NCBI RefSeq assembly: GCF_028476545.1
Contig: NW_026733193.1
Span: 77,501 to 141,500 of the forward strand
Length of the DNA stretch: 64,000 bases
DNA from: Physella acuta
Taxonomy: Eukaryota; Mollusca; Gastropoda; Physidae
Reading direction: 5' to 3'
A model generated the notes under the pieces. That model did not search any database, had not been told where the DNA came from, and was given only the letters and a program-made list of their open reading frames with translations. The position numbers were made by a program, and so were the translations under genes. Below are positions 1-12,281 of the stretch, one piece after another. The stretch's first letter is position 1, and every line of letters begins with the position of its first letter.

Positions 1-378
1 GCCAACATTCGCCACAAACATCCTACCAGCCAACATTCGCCAAAAACATCATACCAACCAACATTCGCCACAAACATCCTACCAGCCAACATTCGCCAAA
101 AACATCCTACCAGCCAACATTCGCCACAAACATCCTACCAGCCAACATTCGCCACAAACATCCTACCAGCCAACATTCGCCAAAAACATCATACCAGCCA
201 ACACTCGCCACAAACATCCTACCAGCCAACATTCGCCAGAAACATCCTACCAGCCAACACTCGCCAAAAACATCATACCAGCCAACATTCGCCACAAACA
301 TCCTACCAGCCAACATTCGCCACAAACATCATACCAGCCAACATTCGCCACAAACATCCTACCAGCCAACATTCGCCA
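1..378. repeat. 28-bp minisatellite, about 13 copies
   Basis: Tandem units of 28 bp begin with GCCAACATTCGCCA and end with TACCA. Variation is limited to a few sites (CACAAA or CAAAAA, TCCTACC or TCATACC). Because 28 is not a multiple of three, the open frames across the array cycle through all three frames of the unit and are not evidence of a gene. The array starts at the window edge and probably continues outside it. Confidence 0.95.
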
Positions 379-645
379 AAACCACCTTGCTCTCTACCGT
401 TCCTCCACTCGGTTAACTCCGGCGTCCCACCGCCATTACTAACTCATTATCTCCCCTCCCGGCGTTAGCTCGCATGTTGCATGTCGACTGTTTCAAACTT
501 GGGCTGGGGCCATTAGGCGAGGGCTGGTGAAATGCTCAGGCGAGCACGGAGCTGTGCAGGAACCAAAGACTGCGGCTCAGGTTACCCAAGGAGCCGGCGC
601 AGGGCCGCACGCTCGTCGGTACGTCAACAGCTGGGCTTCTAGTTG
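379..645. other. No gene seen; moderately GC-rich spacer
   Basis: This stretch is unique, GC-richer sequence between two minisatellites. No splice-bounded open frame, tRNA or terminal repeat was recognised. Confidence 0.5.
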
Positions 646-935
646 CGATATGTCGTCTCGTCCTCTCGCGTGATGTTGCGTTCTTTCTCGTCATCTCTCG
701 TTCTTTCTCGTCATCTCTCGTTCTTTCACGTCATCTCTCGTTCTTTCTCGTAATGTTGCGTTCTATCTCGTCATCCCTCGTTCTTTCTAGTCATCTCTCG
801 TTCTTTCTCGTCATCTCTCGTTCTTTGTCGTAATGTTGCGTTCTATCTCGTCATCCCTCGTTCTTTCTAGTCATCTCTCGTTCTTTCTCGTCATCTCTCG
901 TTCTTTGTCGTAATGTTGCGTTCTTTCTCGTACTG
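646..935. repeat. 20-bp minisatellite with higher-order structure
   Basis: Units of about 20 bp have the core CTCGTTCTTTCTCGTCAT. A longer block of about four units, containing TAATGTTGCGTTCTATCTC, is itself duplicated (around 750-835 and 830-915). This shows that blocks of units were amplified, not only single units. Confidence 0.9.
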
Positions 936-1001
936 TAGTGTTCACACTTTCTCCTGCAAAGTAGATATTCTATGTCCCATCTCTATCTTTCCTTGTATAT
1001 T

Positions 1002-1136
1002 GTACCATTTCCATCTTTCTGATTCTATCCTACATTGTACCATTTCCATCTGTCTGATTCCATCCTACATTAAACCATTTCCATCTGTCTGATTCTATCC
1101 TATATTGTACCATTTCCATATTCCTTGTCCTATCCA
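1002..1136. repeat. 35-bp minisatellite, about 4 copies
   Basis: Units of 35 bp share ACCATTTCCATCTGTCTGAT followed by a variant of TCTATCCTACATTGT. The last copy is diverged. No coding potential is seen. Confidence 0.85.
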
Positions 1137-1344
1137 GAATCACCACGTTCTATTTCTGCGTTGTTTGTCCTCTCACAACAACCCATTCCCCTTCATGTCT
1201 TGTCTTCTAGCATTGCTAACCCTGACAAAACACATTTTTACACACTCGACTTTTCTAAATAAAATTTAAAAAAAAACCTGACGAAAATACATCACACACA
1301 AGAAAAACAAAGACCCCCCCCCCCCCCCGCATTTGGTGCCACAA

Positions 1345-1480
1345 GCTGTTCTGGAGCATGGCTCGCTTAGATTTGAACCCTCGCCCTAGCATCAACTGTC
1401 TTGAGACTCACTGGTCCCAGCACTTGCCCCAAGCCTTGGTCTACGATCTAGCCTCGTGATGGCTGGACGGTAATCTCGTA
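1345..1480 (-). repeat. tRNA-like SINE fragment (possible)
   Basis: On the minus strand this stretch contains GGGTTCAAATC, which resembles a pol III B box, about 40 bases downstream of a region that could be a degraded A box. It resembles the heads of the better preserved SINEs in this window, but no tail or target duplication was found. Confidence 0.35.
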
Positions 1481-2232
1481 AACCCACGCATTTGAAATAG
1501 CTATACATAGATCGATCAACTACGGCATTTTTTGAGAACGGTGTTTGTTCGAGATTGTAAGATAGAACAACACTTTAAAAACTTATGACCAGATTTACAT
1601 GGTATTCTGGGCTTGTATTTGTACGTAATTTTGAAACGTAGGTTTATTTTTTTTGTCGGTACTTTTATGGTGTGCTAAACGCGCAAGTTCAAGTGTAGGT
1701 TATTTACGTTGGTTATTTGAAAGCAGACACAAACTCTAGTTCAAATACCGGGAAGTGGGCACTTGTTCAATGAGGGGCTGATTTTACGTATAACAGATAA
1801 ATGTCAAAATTAACGCACGGCTGTGGGGTCAGTAGTAGAGACAATGATGGGGGTCGGGTGAGGGGGTCGGTTAGGGAAAGTAGAGTGAGGAGCGGGGGCT
1901 TATTATGTGGATCAAATGGGGTTGTTAATAAGTGTGGGGGGGGGGGTGGAATGGGGGTCGTCAATGACGTAGATAGTGAATCGTGGTCAGTAGTCGTAGA
2001 AAGCGAATCAGTTGAGGGGACTAGTTGTAGATAGTGAATTAGGTGGGGTCTGTTGTAGCAAGGACAGAGAAAAAAAGGGGGTCAGTATTATAAACCGTCG
2101 TGTGGGGGTGTGATGGAGGTGGGTGTGTGATGGAGGTGGGGTGTGATGGTGCTGAGGGTGTGTAGTTATTACGACTGGACTACTTCCACATTGTTGACAA
2201 TGTAGAAACTGGTGGGCGTGTGTACAAGTGGT
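1481..2232. other. No gene seen; G-rich purine stretch
   Basis: From about 1840 to 2200 the + strand is strongly G-rich with many GGGGGTC-like words and a poly(G) run. Open frames here arise from base composition. No gene is supported. Confidence 0.5.
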
Positions 2233-2416
2233 TGTGTGGAGTGGTGTTTGTGTCAGTGGGTTGGTACACTGCGTCCATTGTGTGGAGTGGTGTTTGTGTC
2301 AGTGGGTTGGTACACTGCGTCCATTGTGTGGAGTGGTGTTTGTGTCAGTAGTTTGGTACACTGCGTCCATTGTGTGGAGTGGTGTTTTTGTCAGTGGGTT
2401 GGTACACTGCGTCCAT
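2233..2416. repeat. 46-bp minisatellite, 4 copies
   Basis: Four copies of a 46-bp unit begin with GTGTGGAGTGGTGTTTGTGT and end with GTACACTGCGTCCATT. Copies differ by only one to three bases. The overlapping open frames are shadows of the repeat. Confidence 0.95.
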
Positions 2417-2735
2417 TGTATACCTGCATGTGTATGACGTCACCTGATATGTGGCTGCTGGTACCTGCTCTATTATCAGCGGCTCGCATGTTTAATCTAA
2501 ACCGAACAAGTGAAACAATCAATCACCGCTCTGCATGTATTATTACTTCCCTTTAGCTAGTGGCTTTGTTATGGTTGTTATATAAATAGTTCAGTTAAAA
2601 AGGTTTCTCTTTGTTGTCAACAATTTTCTGCTACTTTACATGTTCACCAGTGTAGGCCCTATTCTGCAGTGGAAGATATTACCACCACCCACATTCTCTC
2701 TTCAATTGTTGTATTATTTGTGCCTAACAGTAAAC

Positions 2736-2985
2736 TCCATTATCCAACTATTACCCCCTTATCCGTCACCTCCCTTATCCAACTATTACCCCCTTATCCG
2801 TCACCTCCCTTATCCAACTATTACCCCCTTATCCGTCATCTCCCTTATCCAACTATTACCTCCCGTATCCAACTATTACCTCCCTTATCCAACTATTACC
2901 TCCCTTATCCAACTACCACTTCCTTATCCAACTATCACCTCCCTTATCTATCACCTCCCTTATCTATTACCTCCCTTGTCCACAC
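2736..2985. repeat. Pyrimidine-rich minisatellite
   Basis: Interleaved variants of TTATCCAACTATTACC and TTATCCGTCACCTCCC repeat with an irregular 16-35 bp period. A poly(C) run follows at about 3026-3050. It is low complexity and not coding. Confidence 0.9.
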
Positions 2986-3119
2986 TACTAACGGCATGTG
3001 CACGGCACCAGTGCTAACTCTGAACCCCCCCCCCCCCCCCCCCCCCCCCGTTGTAACCCGCATGCACTGACCTACTACGTTAGTAACGACCCTAACCTGA
3101 CCTACTGACGGCTCCTCTA

Positions 3120-3281
3120 AGTGTTATATGTCATAACAGCTGGCGGATTACTGCGGATCGGATTTCCCCCCTTTTGCAGGTTATCTTCCCCTGTTTCACG
3201 CCTCGCGCCGGCCGCCATTTTTCGTCACATCCGTTCATCGCGTTCAGTCGAGTGATGGGCTAGTCCATTGCTGTCTAAAAG
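3120..3281 (+). promoter_or_regulatory. Possible promoter and 5' untranslated exon
   Basis: This is a local GC-rich patch (GCGCCGGCCGCCATTTTTCG around 3207) in AT-rich surroundings. It ends at a good splice donor, TAAAAG|GTAATT, after 3281. It lies on the same strand as, and 3 kb upstream of, the first recognised exon of the C5-epimerase gene, so it could be that gene's 5' untranslated first exon. This rests only on composition and the donor site. Confidence 0.3.
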
Positions 3282-3599
3282 GTAATTCAGGATCCTTTGG
3301 CGCGTGTGTGTGTGAGGAACGTACTGGTATTTTGGTTGGTTAATTTTTGTGTTTAAGAAATCGTGAAGTTGTTGCGAAATAAGTAAATCTAGATCTACTA
3401 GTTCCTTACTGTATTTATTATTGTGGAAAGGACATTTGACTGATTGCTATTATAGTGTATCTGAACTACTGTAAGTCTTTTCTTTGTTATTGTCCTAATA
3501 AATTAGTACTATGATATTATTTTGCGATATGTGTTGTAAAATACTCTTGACCTATAGCCTATGGTTTAAGTGTCGTTGTTTACAATTCTCGTTTTAGTA

Positions 3600-3735
3600 A
3601 AGTTCCCTCTTTGAACCTGACGGTCCATGGGGCAAGTGAAGTAGAGTTCACAAGTTTCTGTGACCACAGCATATGAAGATATAGTGTGGTCAGCACTATT
3701 CCCAGCCACCTTTACTTTCGCTAACGTGAGTTAGA
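3600..3735 (-). repeat. Truncated SINE, body and tail only
   Basis: On the minus strand this matches the body of the SINE at 40410-40664: shared blocks include CTAACGTGAGTTAG-type, GGTCAGCACTAT-type and the segment ending in GGTCC. The tRNA-like head is missing, so it is a truncated copy. Confidence 0.75.
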
Positions 3736-4030
3736 ATTCTCCCTTCACGTTACCAATATATTGGTACGGCTAATCGGTCCAAACAGAAAATACTTCAGAT
3801 CTTAGTGTCTCTTTTGTGAAAGAAATCTTGTATTCATCTGTATATTGAAATATAAGCATAACATTTGTTTGACGATTTATTTTTTCGGGGTTCTGTTTGC
3901 CGTTCCCCTAGAAATACCCTGGGTAGGTTAACTGAGCTTAACTCTAACTCTAATCCTAACCCCAACCTTCAGCAAGCTATTTGATGACATAGAGAAGTTT
4001 GTTACAATTGTTGGTTTGTATGTAGTAAAA

Positions 4031-4335
4031 GATATAGTAACTTGGTCATGTGGTCAACACTACTTGGTCATGTGGTCAACACTACTTGGTCATGTGGTCA
4101 GAACTAAGTGGTCAAAACTACTTGGTCATATGGTCAGAACTAAGTGGTCAAGTGGTCAAAACTACTTAGTCATGTGGTCAACACTACTTGGTCATGTGGT
4201 CTACACTACTTGGTCATGTGGTCAACACTACTTGCTCATGTGGTCAACACTACTTGCTCATGCAGTCAACACTACTTTGTATGTGGTCAGAACTAAGTGG
4301 TCATGTGGTCAACACTCTGCTCAACACTCTGCTCG
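4031..4335. repeat. About 22-bp minisatellite
   Basis: Units resembling ACTTGGTCATGTGGTCAACA repeat about 13 times with variants (AGAACTAAGTGGTC). The open frame across it reads WSCGQHYLVMWSTLLGHV repeatedly and is a product of the repeat. Confidence 0.93.
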
Positions 4336-4682
4336 TATGGGGTTAGCGAAGTGAAGCATTGACGAGACAAAAAACTTTTTAAAATGAAAATTTTACTTGT
4401 GAGATTGTACGTGTGCTGATATTAGGGTTTAGGACAGTTTAGGATATAGTTGGATCTAGAGAAGGGATAAGCTTACACAGTTAGAGACAGAGTTTGATTG
4501 CGATATGACTGGGGAAAAAACGCTAACTGCTAAAAAAATAATTGAGAATGAGAGCAGCATGAAAAGCTAAACGCTGCAGTGGATGTCGGAGTAACGTGGT
4601 ATTAAATCTATCGGCGACCTGTTGGAGCGTTCAGCGGTGTCATTTCTGAGACGGGCGTATTGATTGGTTGTTCCCAGAATTG

Positions 4683-4950
4683 ATGCCATGGACGGCTTCT
4701 TTTTTTTTAGAAGTGATTTAATGGACGGCCACATTTTGTTCATTAATGGTTTAATGGACGGTCTCTTTTATTTTATTTTCCTGAAATCATATATTGGACG
4801 GTCTATTTTATTTTCCTGATATGATGTAATGGACGGTCAATTTTTATTTTCCAGACGTGATGTAAAAGACGGTCAATTTTTATTTTTCAGAAGTGATGTA
4901 ATAGACGGTCAATTTTTATTTTTCAGAAGTGATGTAATGGACGGCCCCAG
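4683..4950. repeat. About 36-bp minisatellite
   Basis: Units carry ATGGACGGTCAATTTTTATT followed by TTCAGAAGTGATGTA, seven or so copies, increasingly similar toward the right end. No gene is supported. Confidence 0.9.
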
Positions 4951-4993
4951 ACATGCGGCTGAACCGTGCAGCGAAGGTTGTGATTGTGATGAG

Positions 4994-5492
4994 CATGTTG
5001 TCATGTCTGGTCACCTTTTGTCTGTGGTCAACATGTGGTGGCCGGACCTTTGATGCCGGGTAAGTCTCTCACACCTCCCCCCCCACCCCCCACACACACA
5101 TGTTGTCATGTCTGGTCACCTTTTGTCTGTGGTCAACATGTGGTGGCCGGACCTTTGATGCCGGGTAAGTCTCTCACACCTCCCCCCCCCCCCCCACATG
5201 TTGTCATGTCTGGTCACCTTTTGTCTGTGGTCAACATGTGGTGGCCGGACCTTTGATGCCGGGTAAGTCTCTCACACCTCCCCCCCCCCCCACATGTTGT
5301 CATGTCTGGTCACCTTTTGTCTGTGGTCAACATGTGGTGGCCGGACCTTTGATGCCGGGTAAGTCTCTCACACCTCCCCCCCCCCCACCCCCCCCCCACA
5401 TGTTGTCATGTCTGGTCACCTTTTGTCTGTGGTCAACATGTGGTGGCCGGACCTTTGATGCCGGGTAAGTCTCTCACACCTCCCCCCCCCCC
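4994..5492 (+). repeat. Five-unit 96-106 bp tandem repeat carrying splice-donor sequences
   Basis: Units start at 4994, 5099, 5197, 5293 and 5399. They are almost identical except for the length of a poly(C) run. Each contains GATGCCGGGTAAGTCTCTC, a textbook 5' splice donor (GG|GTAAGT). The units could be amplified copies of an exon-intron boundary, but no matching acceptor or homologous protein was recognised. The open frames across it (VAGPLMPGKSLTPPPPPP repeated) are low complexity. Confidence 0.92.
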
Positions 5493-5537
5493 CACCCTTA
5501 GATACATATTGCAGTTACACCCATAGTGGCGCGCATT

Positions 5538-5725
5538 TTGTATGACTGCCTGCTGCCTTGTATGATTGTCCGTTGTTCTATATGATTGCCTATTGTCCTG
5601 TATGATTGTCCGTTGTCCTGTATAATTGTCCGTTGTTCTATATGATTGCCTATTGTCCTATATGATTGCCCGTTGCCTAGTATGATTGCCTGTTGTTCTG
5701 TATAATTTCCTGCTGTCGTGTAGGA
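5538..5725. repeat. 20-bp minisatellite
   Basis: Units of 20 bp such as TATGATTGCCTATTGTCCTG repeat about nine times. The open frame on the minus strand through it is low complexity (NHIEQRTIIQ). A poly(C) run follows at about 5737-5751. Confidence 0.9.
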
Positions 5726-5751
5726 TTGCCTATCCACCCCCCCCCCCCCCC

Positions 5752-6278
5752 GTATCCCACTACAAACGAGGTCTCTGCGACACAACAGTTTCCGGTCTAG
5801 TGGTTGTTGTTTTTTAACCCTAAAAAATGTTGGGACAAGCACGACGTGACTGATCCACTAACTGATGGTGTGTAACAGTTCAGCTTGTACACAAATACTC
5901 TCTCTCTCTCTTTGTGTACACTGTTAGCAAGCCAATATAACACAAATAGTTTACGAAATATGAATTTTTTTTTTGACGAAATATGAAGTTCAAAAGTCCA
6001 ACATGTGTATACGTCATGAAATGACTCTTGTGTTAAAGAAGTTTGATTTATTTCCAACCTTTTAGGACTTTTAATTTAAAACTTGCAAGCGAATACTTAC
6101 ATTACATTGTGGTTTGTTTGTTTTTTATAAATTATTGTGATTTAATATTTAATTACATTTTTAAAAATTATAATTAGTAATTTTAGAAAAGTTGATAGTC
6201 GTTTTAAAATCAACTTTTAGGCTGTTGCTGTTTGTTTTGATTTTTCCAAATTTTACCCATAATGCTCATCACTTTCAG
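5752..6278. other. No gene seen; AT-rich intron-like DNA before the first GLCE exon
   Basis: It contains a short (CT)n run near 5900 and long T/A runs. It ends in the splice acceptor CATCACTTTCAG|T at 6278. An in-frame ATG at 6262 lies within the acceptor tract and is unlikely to be a start codon. Confidence 0.5.
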
Positions 6279-9200
6279 TGCCATACAAAACGCTGCCTTC
6301 GAAAATCAGCCCAACTTTGTGCAGACCGAGTACCATAAAAGGGGAACTAACTCTATCGCAGCAGACAAGGCGGGGCAGGCAGAAGTTATCCACCCTGACG
6401 AGTATCATGAGATTGACTGTAACATCAACAGCGAGACGACAGTCAAGTGTAGGCGGGAAGGAAATGAAGTCTACATGCCGTTCTCATTTGTCAAAAACTA
6501 CTTTGAGGTAATATTTTGGGCCGTTGTTTAAACTACTTTGGGCTTTGTTAAAATTCAAAATACTTGGCAATGTTTAAATACTTTTGACAATTTTCAGAAT
6601 ACTTTATCTGGGCCATTGATTACTTCAAGCCATTTTTAAATTACTTAATGCCTTTGTTTGGAGTACTTTGGGCCACTGTTAAAAATACTTAAGGCATTTT
6701 TCAAATTTACTAGGCAATAGTTTAAAGCTCAAATCTGACTGTATAGCCAAAATTAGAATTCCAAAAAGCAAAGTATATATTTCTAACTTGAAACTTTGGT
6801 TTACAAATTAATATAGAAAACACTACTTGCTACTATTACTAGAGTACAACCTGGAAATTTTTTTTATAAGACAGAGAACTATAACAGTCTGTCTAAATTA
6901 ACACATATCAATTTAGTGAAACTGCTGATCACTCACTTTCAAATACAAATATGTATTACCCTACCAATGGATTTTTTAAGAGAATGATATAAAAGACATT
7001 CATCATATATGACACATGCCATTTATAATTTTAACATTCATTAGTGTGCTGAAAATGAATTTTTAATTAGTATATTTTAAAATCAACTTTTAACTGCAGT
7101 ACAGTTTTTCAAATAATAAAATTATTTAAATGATTTTGTTCCACAGGTCTATGGGGAGCTGGAAGAAGCGGATGACAACGAGAGATTTGAGTTCCATCAC
7201 TCCAACTCTATTGTCCACCCTCCCCGGTCAACATACTCCCCTGGGTCAGTTTTTATGGCATTTGACCACTACAATGTGGAGAACAGAGAAAGGGTTAAGT
7301 GCATCACAGCCTCAGAAGGTAGGACATTTTATCACCACTATCATTAAGTTTTATCAAATCACTATAATAAATGATTTTTATCAAAGTATTTTTTCTCAAA
7401 TTAATTTAATTACATTTGGGTTTTAATCAAGTTGGCGCAGTTTGTTTTTACACAATTCTTTTTCTTTTAATACCTCACTGTTGTTCAAAAATGATTGAGC
7501 ATTCAGGCTCTAGCTAGTAGTAGTCTGTAATTTACAGTGTAAAGGAAGTCTTTTGATGCTCCTATCAATTCTACTTAAATTAACCCCTTGTTTCCCCCTT
7601 GCTAATAGATTGAGTTTAGTAAGAGTGAAACAAAAGCTGGTCTAAGCTTTTGTTTATGTAATATTTTATTATTAACAGTTTGAAAACTTTTAATTTTATA
7701 GTAAAAGTTATTTTGAGATGGGTATAAATGATTCATCTTTTTAAAAAAACCGGAACCTATTTATTCTCCCTTTAGTTATACCATGAATTATATTTTTCAT
7801 CCAGGTGTTCCAATCACCACCCAGTGGAACAAAGACGGATACTATTATCCCATCCAGGTGGCCCAGTTTGGCCTGAGCCACCATGCCAAGCACCTGGTGA
7901 GTGGGGACCCTGACCAGATTGTTCTAGAGGATGGGGAGGAGGACAATCTGGCAGGCTGGACCATGCCAGATAAAAAGTCGCAGGTTAAAATAGCACTGGA
8001 TGGTCCGAGAAAACAGCGCGTCATGGAGTTTTTAACCTCAGGTAAGGAGAATAAATGGGACGCTATAAATAAATTTAACCCTAAACTTGAAACTATGGCA
8101 ATGCTATAAACAGTTTTTGAGAAAATGCAGAAATAAACATAAACTAGGTTTGGGCAGCAAGTTCAGTATTTTATTTCTGAGCCCACTCTGCACTAATGAG
8201 TACTCAACACTAGCTGGGAATATAATAAGTGGCAAGTTTACTGATCACCCAAACCCTTCTCATTATTTAAGCACTATAAATTTTAAAATAAGTACATCAA
8301 TAAGTTTTTTTAATGAACAAAATAGTTACCATAACTAAGAAAAATATATTTTATATCATGTAAATATTGATGAAATGATTGATCACCTGTTACAGATTCC
8401 TTCCAAGCCAAAGGTATCACAATGTTAGCTGATGAGAAAAATCAATGTGTTACGATGGATGTGAAGTTTGTCACCAACGGGAGCGTTACAATTGTTGTAG
8501 AGACCAACAGCGGGGAGAAGCTGAACATACACTACCTTCTCTCCAACACCCCCATCAGCTTTGATGGCAAGTCAAATATCTACTATGGTATGGGGGAGCG
8601 CAGGGGGGAATGGATTCACCTGGCCAGAGACCTGAAGTTTGACGTAATGAAAGGTGTGTTGCTGAAGTTGAAGGCCGATAAAGTCAGAGAGCTGTACGGG
8701 CTGGCTAAGGTTCTGGATATCCACCTGCGCGGTCACGGTTGGCTGGACAACCTGACCATGTCGCAGTCGGTTCACGTGGACCAGTTCTACGACGCCGCCA
8801 ACTGGTTGGTGCGGCACCAAGACCAGCGAGGCGGCTGGCCAATTATGGTGCAGCGGCGCATCGTCGACGGGATCCTTGAGCTCCCCCCAGGGTGGTACTC
8901 CGCCATGGGTCAAGGTCAAGCCATGTCGGTTTTAGTTCGAGCGTACTTGCACTCTAAGGAAGAAAAGTACTTGCGGTCCGCTGTCAACGCTCTCAACCTG
9001 TTTGAGGTGGACAGTGCGCAGGGGGGTGTCCGCGCCAAATTTCTCGGCCAGCTAGACTGGTACGAAGAATACCCAACCACACCCAGCTCCTTTGTACTCA
9101 ACGGGTTCATATATTCCCTACTGGGGCTCTATGACTTGAAAGAGACAGCCGCGGGTGACGGCAAAGCCCGTGCAGAAAAAATATACAACTCAGGAATGAA

Positions 9201-9426
9201 GTCTTTAAAAACTATGATAGGAATGTACGACTCCGGGGTCGGAACATTTTATGATCTCAGGCACATCAGTGTGGGGATTGAACCCAACCGCGCACGGTGG
9301 GACTACCACACAACACATATAAACCAACTCCTGCAATTAATGGTCATTGACGACGATGATATTTTTAAAACCACAGTTCAGCGATGGCTGGGATACCTGA
9401 AAGGGAAGAAAGCCAGACACAACTAA
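6279..9426 (+). CDS. GLCE: D-glucuronyl C5-epimerase, four 3' exons
   Basis: The enzyme converts D-glucuronic acid to L-iduronic acid in heparan sulfate precursor chains in the Golgi lumen. Exons read: 6279-6507, 7147-7318, 7805-8041 and 8396-9426. All junctions are GT-AG and the frame stays open (about 555 residues; human about 617). Family blocks appear in order: [83 protein letters not shown] and [12 protein letters not shown], ending KARHN. The two late catalytic tyrosines (YDLRH and WDYHTTH, 18 residues apart as in the human enzyme) are present. The exon encoding the N-terminal membrane anchor was not found. Exon 1 starts inside a codon, so an upstream phase-2 exon must exist, either in the repeat-rich upstream 6 kb or outside the window. 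Confidence 0.96.
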
Positions 9427-12281
9427 ATTGTGTATGTTTCGTTATTTATTATTAGGTCATTCAATGTTGCTTCTTCTTAATTAGGGCTAATTTATTCCTA
9501 TACATATTAGGAATAAGAAATTGTGAAAAAATAATAAGTATTGCTTTTTAATTAATTAATTATATTTGATATATTTTTTAAAATGTTTTTTACTAAAAGA
9601 AAACACTTAATCAAAATACATGAAAGTATTTATTTCTAATGCCCTTTGAAATATTTTGCCAAAAGGTTTTTAAACTAAACATTAATTATTGTTTTATTTA
9701 AATATTCACTTTTAAAAATATGCAATTCTACTATTGCTGTATGTTATAACAGTTTGTTAAATCAAAATTTTAAATACCTGAATGCAAGCATGATTGTTTT
9801 TGTTTATTTACCACCTAATCAACGTAACTGTTTGATAATTCAGTTGATTCCTTTATTTTTCGTTAACTGTTTTAAACAGACTTGGACTCTGAATGTTTCA
9901 ATCTTTATCAAATTTTTTTTTTAAAAGGAATTGTTTGGCTTCGAAGTAGCACAAATTTGTTGGGACAATTTATTCTTTGTGTATCTTGTTAAATGTTTAT
10001 ATACATTTTGGAGGTTGAGGGGATGGTGAAATGGCAAGGCTTCTCTAAATATTTTGTATCCTTTGGCTTTCACTTCTATGTAACATTGTAATTGTATTGT
10101 TTTAATATGCAAATTGTTGTGACAAATGATATTTGGTCAATTGATATTAAATACATGCCAAGGGTCAAATAGGCCTGCATATCTGACCTTAATTATGTTA
10201 AATAATTAACATCTAATTTCGCACTGTTAATCATATTTTTATTTAAAATCGCTAGAAAAAAGTTTAAGCTGCTATATTTTAAATTTTTGTTTTAACTACT
10301 TTTTAAGAATATTTCAAAGTATTTTTTGTTCTGTCAAGGGGGTTGTTTATATTCTTTGTAAATAATATTTAAACTTATGTGATATTTTGTATTAGTATTT
10401 TTAAAATTGCATTCCATTACTGTAGAAATTTATTTTCAAATGAATGTCTGCTTTCCATTGTCTCATTTTGGTGTACATGTTATTTCAAATGTGCTTGTAT
10501 CCACAGAAAAGCCATTTTCATCCATCTTATTTTTTAATATTTTTCTGGGATTTTCTAAAGTGTATTTTCTCTCTCAATTTTAAAGGGTAAATTAAGAGTT
10601 AGATATATTTTTTAAAATCACTTGTGTTAACAGTAACAATTTTCCTCTTGTAAAACTACATCTTTAACTTCAATTGAATCAAAGTTAGGAATGTAAAACA
10701 GCAACTGAAAAGATGGGTAGATTTTGTATCATTCTGGTATGAAATGTTTTGTAGCATTCCAGTTAAAATGCAATAGGCAGCAAAATAAGCTTTGCAGTGT
10801 AGAAACTTTAGAAAATTGTGATTACAAGTCAAATTCTAGTAGGACAACCTGAACATAATTAAAACTTTAGCATATGAAGTAAATTTGTTAAATTTTAGCT
10901 GAAATCAACTATTTCTGTATAAATCAGGTGCCACTAACTCTGTACAGAAAAACTTAATAATTAATATGTGAAGTGATTCCATTTGCTGCATAATTTTGTT
11001 TTATTAATGTGGTCATTTTAAATGCAAATACATTATGAATAAGAAATGGTTCTGGTGTTTTTGTTCTTGTGCCTATAGTTGTGAATGTAAACACACAACA
11101 GTGACTGACAGAATAATTAATTATAACTGTTTATTTGTGATTCTATTCCACAGATAAGCTATCTAAAGTTATATTTAAAACATCATTTTACATTCTTAAT
11201 GCATAGTATCTTTTATTTTTTAAAGTCCCATACAATGTTGAAGATGCTTGTTGAAATGGGTGATTCTGAACTGAAACTTTATAGTAAATTTTAGCATAAG
11301 ACATTGCAGCCCTTTGCTCCCCAACGGTCACAAAGGATGAATGATAAGCATAAGTCAATCATGTCTACAATTAATTTTTCTTTCCTAAGCTTATAGTACA
11401 TGTAATTCCTATTCTCTATAGGACTTTAAAATTAAGTACAGAAAATAAATAATCAATGAAACAGATCAGAGCAGCCCAACTCAGGCTTAACAAACTTACA
11501 GTAAACACTTCACAAAGTAACCTTAGCTGACATTAAAATAAACAGGGTGAAAAAAATAATTATTGTTGCCATATAGTGGGCAAGTAAATTATTACCACAT
11601 TGATGAAAGACTATTTTGTCAATTGCAAATGTAAATAAAAAAAAAGAAACAGGTGCTATGTACATTATGTAACAGAAAATTGAAACAATTATTTTATTCA
11701 AAGGAATAAAATAAAAATATGACTTTTGAATTTACAAAAGTATCAAAATAATCCAACTTTAGTAAAATTTCAGAGGCTCAAAGTGGCTTTAAAATAATTT
11801 GAATTTTTTTTAAATTATCAAAACAGAAAACCACTATTTAAAACATAAACTTGAAGTAAAAATTATTTGTTTAAAAACTTAAAATCCGGACTTAAAAAGT
11901 ATTCAAAAACTAAATTATTTTAAGAATGTACACAACCATAGTAACAGGTTTTAAAGGAACAACATAATGATTTTCAGATTTACTCACAATAAAATGCAAT
12001 GGTCAACGTGGTTTCAAAAGAAGTAAATAAAACAATTTTTTAAAATTCTGATATTTTCAGAAACAAGAGAGCTGATTGATACACCAGGGTTAGATGAGAT
12101 GTTTAATGCTATTCAAAAATGTAATTTAATTAAGATGGCTTACAGATTAACTGATAATCAGATAACTTAATAACTATCAAAATAATTATGGTACAATTCC
12201 TCTAAAGAAATAAAACTAAATTAGATACGTCAAACTGATTGTTCTTCATCAGATCAAATTATTTGTATTAATCTCAACAGT
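9427..12281. other. Convergent 3' region between GLCE and PINK1
   Basis: This AT-rich stretch has no supported coding exon. It should hold the 3' untranslated ends of both flanking genes. A minus-strand AATAAA (forward TTTATT near 11693) is a candidate poly(A) signal for PINK1. Short open frames here have no family resemblance. Confidence 0.6.

Noticed and set aside
107-325. Open frame rich in GWYDVFGECWLVG
   Set aside because: A read-through of the 28-bp minisatellite without codon-like variation.
8572-9110. Minus-strand open frames within the last GLCE exon
   Set aside because: They are antisense shadows of a strongly conserved plus-strand coding exon.
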